A stretch of DNA of 64,000 bases from NCBI GenBank assembly GCA_002722175.1, contig PBKU01000030.1, positions 19,562 through 83,561 on the forward strand, written 5' to 3'. Under the pieces are notes generated by a model that was not told the DNA's origin, made no database searches, and saw only the letters and a list, made by a program, of their open reading frames with translations. Shown piece after piece: positions 58,563 to 64,000 of the stretch; the first letter of the stretch is position 1; the number at the start of each line of letters is the position of its first letter. This DNA comes from Magnetovibrio sp. (GTDB lineage Bacteria; Pseudomonadota; Alphaproteobacteria; Rhodospirillales; Casp-alpha2). Made by a program: the position numbers and the translations under genes.

Positions 58563-59078
58563 TTGGCTACAAGAAAAAAATCAAACCTAACTCTGCCATT
58601 CAAACCCGGTGACTCCGTTGTCTACCCAACCCACGGCGTAGGAAAAATTACAGCTGTCCAAAAACAAGAAATAGCGGGCCACAAGTTAGAACTATATGTG
58701 ATAATTTTTGACCGTGACAGAATGACACTTAGAGTGCCCATAAAAAAAGTAGATGCATCTGGATTACGAAAACTCAGTTCCAAAAAAGAAATGGATGAAG
58801 CTATCCAAACATTAAAAGGACGCGCTAGAATTAAACGTTCGATGTGGAGCAGAAGGGCGGCAGAATATGATACGAAGATCAATTCTGGAGATCCAGTCTC
58901 AATTGCTGAAGTTATTCGCGACCTTCACCGTAATGTCGGACAACCGGACCAATCTTTTAGTGAACGCCAAATTTACGAAGAAGCAAGAGAACGGCTCGCA
59001 AGTGAGTTAGCTGCTATTGAAAAAATTAACGTTGAAATTGCTATCGAAAAACTTGAGGAGCACCTTAATGTTGAATGA
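58563..59078 (+). CDS. carD: CarD-family transcription regulator (CdnL)
   Basis: The protein has 171 residues. The N-terminal Tudor-like RNA-polymerase interaction domain is FKPGDSVVYPTHGVGKITAV, then ELYVIIFDRDRMTLRVPIKK. A helical DNA-binding C-terminal domain follows (MWSRRAAEYDTKINSGDP, EVIRDLHRN). It stabilises open promoter complexes, notably at rRNA genes. The start appears to be TTG at 58563 with AAAGGA about 11 bases upstream. A TATAAT (58361-58366) in the 280-base leader may be a -10, but no good -35 sits at 17 bases. Confidence 0.93.
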   Translation: MATRKKSNLTLPFKPGDSVVYPTHGVGKITAVQKQEIAGHKLELYVIIFDRDRMTLRVPIKKVDASGLRKLSSKKEMDEAIQTLKGRARIKRSMWSRRAAEYDTKINSGDPVSIAEVIRDLHRNVGQPDQSFSERQIYEEARERLASELAAIEKINVEIAIEKLEEHLNVE

Positions 59079-59090
59079 TATCAACAAAAT

Positions 59091-60599
59091 TCAGTCAACG
59101 ACGAGTTTTACTTTCTCGCCGACAGCAAGCCCGTCATCTACTACATTTGTATTAAGCACCTTAAACCAATGCTCGTTGAATGGACCGAATGGCATTCTAG
59201 ATGCCAAACTAGCTATACTATCGTTTGTGGTTACTCTCACTACCCTAATCCTATGGGGCTTTATTTGAGCTGCCTCCCTCGGGGACAAAAGGCGAAAACT
59301 ATACACTATTTGACGAAATTTAGAGTCTACCTGTATTAACAGTTGTCGAGATGTTATTAGAGTAAACCTGAATAAAGTAAAGTTATTACCTCGTATAATA
59401 ACTCTTTTTACATGTTTAGATTTCCCAAATCCAAAAGATATGGAACCGCTCCCAACGACCGCTTCCATACCATTGACCTTGATAGTCTCAATTGAACTGA
59501 AAACAAAAGATTTTTCATTCCTTTTCCTTAAATAATTGACTAAATCAATATGTCTGTCTGTCTTTGGTGGTACCTCTAAATCAAAAGTAATTGTCGTATT
59601 AGGCGAATTACTCGCAACAACAGCTTTTTCTAGATTTTCGACCTGAAACCCGATTGGTATGTCAAAACTAAAACCAAGGTGGGGGTGATAAAACGTTTGA
59701 CCTTTCAAAAAACCGTCACGCCGACCGGATCCAAACAGCATACCATCAACAAAAGACAGAAAGTTTTCCCTTCTGCGTTTTAGTTTTCCAGTTACCGTTT
59801 TACGGTTTAGATCTACAGCTTGCCTGATCCGATCTTTTGTTCTTGGATGGGTTGATAGTATTGATTGGTATATAGAGGTGTTACCAGAACCATGTGTTTT
59901 TTTTGATTGCAGGCGCTTTTCTCGTTCTAACTTAACAAAAAAATTGATTAGAGCTGCCGGATCATAACCGAGACTGTTCATATACCTAACTGCCAACAGA
60001 TCAGCCTCAAGCTCCTGGGAGCGAGAATAGGCCCTTAAGGCCGCTTCAGCTCCAAAAGACACTAAATGCCCTACCCTTACCGGAATTCCAATTGCTGGAG
60101 CTACCGCACCGAGGGTTGCCAACCCAATATTAGCAGCAACTCCCTGACTGTATCTTTCAGCTGTATGTCTTGCCAAAACGTGTGCTATTTCGTGGGCGAT
60201 TACACCTGCTAACTCGGCTTCATCTTCTGCAAGTGCTATAAGCCCCCGCGTAACGTAAATATAGCCGCCAGGTAAAGCAAAAGCGTTAACCTTCGGATCA
60301 TTCAGTATTGTAAATTGAAATTTCATTCCTGAGTTGCCAGAAGCCGCTAATAATCGAGAGCCAATTCTGTTAATATATTTGGCTAGATACTCTTCCGGAT
60401 ACCGTCCGCCAAAATAACCTAATAGCTTGGGGTGCTCTTGTGCCCCAATCTTTGCCTCCTGCGCAGGTGACATAAACCCAGTAAAACTACTTTTCCCTGT
60501 TTCCGGATTAGTAGAACAAGCGGTCAAAATCACCGTCAGGACGGCAGATAAAAACAACGAGCCTAAGCTGCTTTGCAAATGAAAAATATACGCAAACAT
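59091..60599 (-). CDS. M48-family metallopeptidase lipoprotein
   Basis: The protein has 502 residues. A signal peptide with lipobox LTAC (Cys28) predicts outer-membrane or inner-membrane anchoring in the periplasm. The zinc motif is AHEIAH (HEIAH 136-140) and the third ligand region is ELEAD (196-200). The C-terminal region from about residue 290 lacks a familiar catalytic fold; its final part (RVVRVTTNDSIASLASRM, LNTNVVDDGLAVGEKVKL) looks LysM-like. BepA/YfgC-like quality-control protease is the closest role. Convergent with carD, 12 bases apart. Confidence 0.9.
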   Translation of the reverse strand: MFAYIFHLQSSLGSLFLSAVLTVILTACSTNPETGKSSFTGFMSPAQEAKIGAQEHPKLLGYFGGRYPEEYLAKYINRIGSRLLAASGNSGMKFQFTILNDPKVNAFALPGGYIYVTRGLIALAEDEAELAGVIAHEIAHVLARHTAERYSQGVAANIGLATLGAVAPAIGIPVRVGHLVSFGAEAALRAYSRSQELEADLLAVRYMNSLGYDPAALINFFVKLEREKRLQSKKTHGSGNTSIYQSILSTHPRTKDRIRQAVDLNRKTVTGKLKRRRENFLSFVDGMLFGSGRRDGFLKGQTFYHPHLGFSFDIPIGFQVENLEKAVVASNSPNTTITFDLEVPPKTDRHIDLVNYLRKRNEKSFVFSSIETIKVNGMEAVVGSGSISFGFGKSKHVKRVIIRGNNFTLFRFTLITSRQLLIQVDSKFRQIVYSFRLLSPREAAQIKPHRIRVVRVTTNDSIASLASRMPFGPFNEHWFKVLNTNVVDDGLAVGEKVKLVVD

Positions 60600-60748
60600 T
60601 TTACTGACTACATAATTATAGCTAACAATAAAACCTTGCTGCTAACTAAATTTAAATCGAACAGTACCAAGGTGAGAAGAATTCCTTAAAAACTATCCAA
60701 CTTTCAAGTCTCTTTTTCTTACACGAACTGGAAAAAAGCAAAAATAAC

Positions 60749-61276
60749 TCAGCTTTTGTCCACATCATATACCACACCTACCGGTGGGCCTCCACAAGCA
60801 TACCGTTCTAATGACCACTTAATTGCTGGAAAGGCGATATCTTCCCATGGTATTTCATCCCAACTAAATAATTCTACTTCCATACTTTCCGGACCTGCAG
60901 AAAATTTTGGGTTTAACATTCGAGCTTTGTACAAGATATAAATTTGATTTATTCGGGGTATTTCAAATATTCCAAGCAGTTGATCAACCTCTACTTCTGC
61001 CTGGGCCTCTTCCCAAACTTCGCGAGCAGCGCCATCAGCTATGCTTTCGCCGAGTTCAAGAAATCCGGCTGGCACTGTCCAATAACCTCTTCGAGGTTCT
61101 ATCGCTCTGCGACACAGAAGAAACTTTTCTCCCCAAACACAAACCGCCCCCGCAACTACTTTAGGGTTATCATAGTGAATAAATCCACAATCCAAGCATA
61201 CCATTCTTGGTCGATTATCGCCTTTTGGGATCATTTCTACATACGGACCTGCTTTATACTTCGTATCTTTCGGCAC
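60749..61276 (-). CDS. NUDIX hydrolase
   Basis: The 175-residue protein has a NUDIX box GFLELGESIADGAAREVWEEAQAE in pieces (GFLELGESIADGAAREVWEE, positions about 75-95) and the preceding RRGYWTVPAG. A CxxC (MVCLDCGFIHYDNPK) near residue 30 is typical of this subgroup. It hydrolyses nucleoside diphosphates linked to another moiety, substrate unknown. I chose GTG at 61276 because GGGAG stands nine bases upstream; an ATG at 61234 (MIPKGDNRP) is also possible. Confidence 0.9.
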   Translation of the reverse strand: MPKDTKYKAGPYVEMIPKGDNRPRMVCLDCGFIHYDNPKVVAGAVCVWGEKFLLCRRAIEPRRGYWTVPAGFLELGESIADGAAREVWEEAQAEVEVDQLLGIFEIPRINQIYILYKARMLNPKFSAGPESMEVELFSWDEIPWEDIAFPAIKWSLERYACGGPPVGVVYDVDKS

Positions 61277-61407
61277 TGTTAAATTCTCCCAATTAATATA
61301 TTTTTCTAAGAACAGACATAATAAAAGGGTATCACATTGGAACACAATTGGCTTGGTACAATGATTGATGTTATTATATTAGAATAATTTGTAAGGAGAT
61401 TTCACCT

Positions 61408-63333
61408 ATGCCCAATAAAAAGGGCTTAAATATGAGCAAACCTCCGGTTGCAGCTCCCAATCTACTGCAAAGCACATTCTTAGGAAAGCTAGGCTTCAAA
61501 AGGAAGCTTGCATTGTTATTCATTCTATTCGCTAGTGCTGCAATTGCCTTTGGTACTTTATTTTTTCAAATTGATAAAAAAGTCAATAACGCCTTAATAG
61601 CCTGGTCAAGTAGTCGTGCTCTTTCGGCAAAAAGTGCTGCTATTAAAGAAACCTGGGCTTTAATTAAAAGAGGAGAAATGGACTTTTTGTCGAACGAAAG
61701 CACGGTACATGCCAATTTAATGTTTTCTAGAATTTCCAAACTAAGCGGAGAACTTGATGATCTAAGAAAACAACCACTAGCGGGAAATTTAGAGAAAGAA
61801 ATCGATACGTTACGCGATGGTGTCCTTCAATACGCTCAGCATCTAAAATATATTGTTTCTAGTGAACAAGAAAAGCCAAAAGTTAAGGCATCTCTTAATC
61901 GGCTGCGTGAAAAACTCGCTCTAAACTTAAAATCAAAGCTTTCAGCGTTAGAGTTGGGAAACTTATTAAAACAATTAGCAGTTATTGAAGCTGAGATAAA
62001 AACATTTCCAAAATCTGGAAGCGAACACCCTTCAAAAAAACTCGAATATGTGTACAGAGAAATTTACAACAAACTCAGAAAAGCAAATATAAAAGAAGCT
62101 GACCATTTTGCAGCTCAGAATCTAATAAAATCTCACGAAAGCCACGTTCTATTACAGATTAAGACTACGACCGGTCTAAACAACAAAAAAATACGCCTAA
62201 ATGAAATAACTGAATACATTTTACCAAGCCTCGAAAACATCGCAGGGAACATCAATCGACTAGAAATTTTGGCAGCCACTAATATTCGAGATTTACAAAC
62301 AAAAGTCCGCTATACAATCAGCTGGGGAAGTGCCTTAATTCTAATCTGCTTGGTGCTTTGCAACTACATCTTAATCCGTGCACTAATGCGCCCAGCGCAG
62401 ACGCTTGCAGGTATTTCTAAGCGCCTAGCTGCTGGAAACCGAGTTGTTAGTATTCCAGTCCGGGGCAATGCCGATGAATTCGGGATAATAGCAAATGCCT
62501 TTGTTGAATGGTCGAACTCATTGGAAATTACAGAAGAGCTGCGTGAAGAGCTTGAAGAAACTAGGACTAAACTAGAAAACGCTCTTATCGGCATAACAGG
62601 CTCACACCAACCCTCTTTCCCAAGAACCCCTGATACAGTATCTTCTAAAAGGGATCCATCGTCGCACTTTTCCGAAATCCCACCCTTTCCTGAAACCCCT
62701 CAACAAACACTGGAGCACGCTGAAACCTCATCTCTTACCGAAAGTGAAAATACACAGCCCGGCGCGCTGAGCACTGCTAGTCAGCAACTTCAAAATTTTA
62801 CTCAATTTGTAAGCGCTGCTGCCAATAGTGTTGAGCAAACCGAATCACTAATTGGCGGCCTCAACAAAACAAATCAATTAGTAGCAAAAATTGCGGAATT
62901 AATTCTCAATATTCGAAGTCAGATTAACCATTTCACATTTGAAAATTTACTGGAGCATCAAACCACAGAAAGTAATTTAGTCCACCTTAGTGAACCCAAA
63001 ACAAAGTTTACAAAGTTTTTATTAGAAAAAACGCTTGTAAAGCGGTTAGAGGCACTTCAAGAAACGGCAAATAGGACTGACCTTACATTGACAGAATTGC
63101 GTGCCCATCTTGACAAAGTAAAGATGACAGCCCAAGGGATTGCTGCGAGTGCCTCTTCCCAAGCTGTAGAAGCTACAGGGAAATTATTGAACCAGTCTGA
63201 AAATCTGCAATCTATGCTAGATAACCTTCTTATAAAAATGGAACAGATTTCCAGCAGCCAAGACAATAACAAAAAACTTTCTCGTAGAGGATCTGCGGAT
63301 TCGCTTATAGATAGTAGTTCTGACAAAAGTTAA
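61408..63333 (+). CDS. HAMP-domain membrane protein, orphan sensor
   Basis: The protein has 641 residues. Membrane segment 1 spans about residues 33-53. A helical periplasmic domain follows (about 54-302), then membrane segment 2 (303-325) and a HAMP region (326-378; ILIRALMRPAQTLAGISKRL, PVRGNADEFGIIANAFVEW). The C-terminal cytoplasmic part has a Ser/Pro/Thr-rich linker (400-465) and coiled-coil-like helices to the end. I see no histidine-kinase, GGDEF/EAL, cyclase or chemotaxis-receptor tip, so the output is unclear. AAGGAG lies about ten bases before the ATG. Confidence 0.85.
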   Translation: MPNKKGLNMSKPPVAAPNLLQSTFLGKLGFKRKLALLFILFASAAIAFGTLFFQIDKKVNNALIAWSSSRALSAKSAAIKETWALIKRGEMDFLSNESTVHANLMFSRISKLSGELDDLRKQPLAGNLEKEIDTLRDGVLQYAQHLKYIVSSEQEKPKVKASLNRLREKLALNLKSKLSALELGNLLKQLAVIEAEIKTFPKSGSEHPSKKLEYVYREIYNKLRKANIKEADHFAAQNLIKSHESHVLLQIKTTTGLNNKKIRLNEITEYILPSLENIAGNINRLEILAATNIRDLQTKVRYTISWGSALILICLVLCNYILIRALMRPAQTLAGISKRLAAGNRVVSIPVRGNADEFGIIANAFVEWSNSLEITEELREELEETRTKLENALIGITGSHQPSFPRTPDTVSSKRDPSSHFSEIPPFPETPQQTLEHAETSSLTESENTQPGALSTASQQLQNFTQFVSAAANSVEQTESLIGGLNKTNQLVAKIAELILNIRSQINHFTFENLLEHQTTESNLVHLSEPKTKFTKFLLEKTLVKRLEALQETANRTDLTLTELRAHLDKVKMTAQGIAASASSQAVEATGKLLNQSENLQSMLDNLLIKMEQISSSQDNNKKLSRRGSADSLIDSSSDKS

Positions 63334-63355
63334 CTTGATCAAGCTTAATTATACC

Positions 63356-63415
63356 GTAAATTATCACTACATTTTTTTGGCTGGTTAATTTGTGATCACT
63401 GCCAGTAAAATTTAC
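63356..63415 (+). other. Nested inverted repeat upstream of acyl-CoA synthetase
   Basis: GTAAATT (63356-63362) pairs with AATTTAC (63409-63415), and inside it ATCAC (63363-63367) pairs with GTGAT (63392-63396). A 12-base bulge is left on the 3' side. It lies in the gap before the acyl-CoA synthetase frame. It might be an operator or a structured leader; there is no U-tract. Confidence 0.3.
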
Positions 63416-63471
63416 AGTCTGCAATTACTAAAGCAGGTGGCTTTCGAGTTTGCATGAAAAAATAAATTACA

Positions 63472-64000
63472 ATGGCTTTTAAAGCAATAAGCCAGAATAA
63501 CCAGGATAGACCTTTGATACTCAACCCCACATCGAGCAATCCTTCCCCGGATACTTTCCCAAAGCTTTTGCTGCACAATATTCATTATTATGACGACAAA
63601 CCAGCTATGCGCGAAAAGGGATTTGGCATTTGGCAATCGTGGAGCTGGGCAGAAGCTGGAAAAGAAATTTTTTCAATCGCCGCCGGCATATTTGCCCTTG
63701 GTTTTAAATCTGAAGATAAGCTAGCCATCATTGGTGATAACCGACCCCATTTGTATTGGGCGATGACTGCAAGCCAGATTTTAGGAGGCGTTCCCGTACC
63801 AATGTATCAAGATGCGGTTGCAAAAGAGATGCAGTTCGTTTTAGAACACGCGGAGGTGCGATTTGCGATTGTTGAGGACCAAGAACAAGTAGATAAGCTC
63901 ATCGAAATAAAAGAGAACCTACCAAAACTAGAAAAAATAATTTTTACAGACTCCCGAGGAATGCGCCACTATAGCTAACCATATCTAACTGACATAAAAA
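63472..64000 (+). pseudogene. Acyl-CoA synthetase (AMP-forming), N-terminal part with early stop
   Basis: The frame gives 168 residues matching the N-terminal end of long-chain acyl-CoA synthetase/AMP-dependent ligases (family length about 600-650). Features are MREKGFGIWQSWSWAEAG, LAIIGDNRPHLYWAMTASQILGG in parts (IIGDNRPHLYWAM) and VPMYQDAVAKEMQFVLEHAE, ending in IFTDSRGMRHYS. A TAA at 63976-63978 stops it before the AMP-binding P-loop. The 22 bases left continue in frame as PYLTDIK, compatible with the family, so this looks like a nonsense mutation, sequence error or decaying gene. The window ends here. Confidence 0.75.

Overview
The window reads as a chromosome segment of a low-GC alphaproteobacterium, probably an uncultivated marine lineage near the Rhodospirillales. 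This rests on the divergent carAB / yqeY-dnaG-rpoD arrangement, a trxB-LysR pair, a Suv3-like helicase followed by an S4 protein, an FdxA-CarD pair, Coq7 and a DUF4212/symporter pair. The AT-rich look is an impression by eye; no composition was computed. Coding density is high, with no insertion sequence, phage, CRISPR array or rRNA seen. Two tRNAs are present: Ile(CAU) and Leu(CAA).

Layout. 0-4 kb: the 3' part of cobQ, ettA and a conserved unknown. 4.2-6.8 kb: a two-subunit sodium:solute symporter with a strong terminator and a small membrane protein. 6.8-11 kb: a minus-strand catabolic set (zinc alcohol dehydrogenase, enolase-superfamily sugar-acid dehydratase, beta-hydroxyacid dehydrogenase, transaldolase-like aldolase) around tRNA-Ile(CAU). 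11.1-22 kb: information-processing and pyrimidine/arginine core (rpoD, dnaG, yqeY, carA, carB, greA, trxB, LysR). 23-26 kb: S4 protein and helicase. 26.3-31.2 kb: CoA-ester lyase, asd, leuB, leuD and a ureohydrolase. 31.3-32.6 kb: a decayed N-carbamoyl/allantoate amidohydrolase gene. 32.7-42.9 kb: an accessory cluster (glycosyltransferase, B12/radical-SAM enzyme, GMC oxidoreductase, SDR epimerase with an unknown extension, asparagine synthase, methyltransferase, large membrane protein). 43-48.7 kb: class V aminotransferase, tRNA-Leu(CAA), YqaA, DsbB, Coq7, TrmJ-like methylase and cimA. 49-53 kb: two convergent amidases and small proteins. 53-61 kb: uvrB, aspartate aminotransferase, a DUF938 protein, TerB-like, fdxA, carD, an M48 lipoprotein protease and a NUDIX hydrolase. 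61.4-64 kb: a HAMP membrane protein and an acyl-CoA synthetase reading frame that ends early.

How genes work together. CimA, LeuD and LeuB can feed isoleucine synthesis from pyruvate, but leuC is not next to leuD. DnaG, RpoD and GreA serve replication initiation and transcription. The sugar-acid genes look like one oxidation/dehydration route. The 32.7-42.9 kb cluster is the best candidate for undescribed biology; it probably makes or modifies a surface glycan, glycolipid or related metabolite, but its product cannot be named from sequence.
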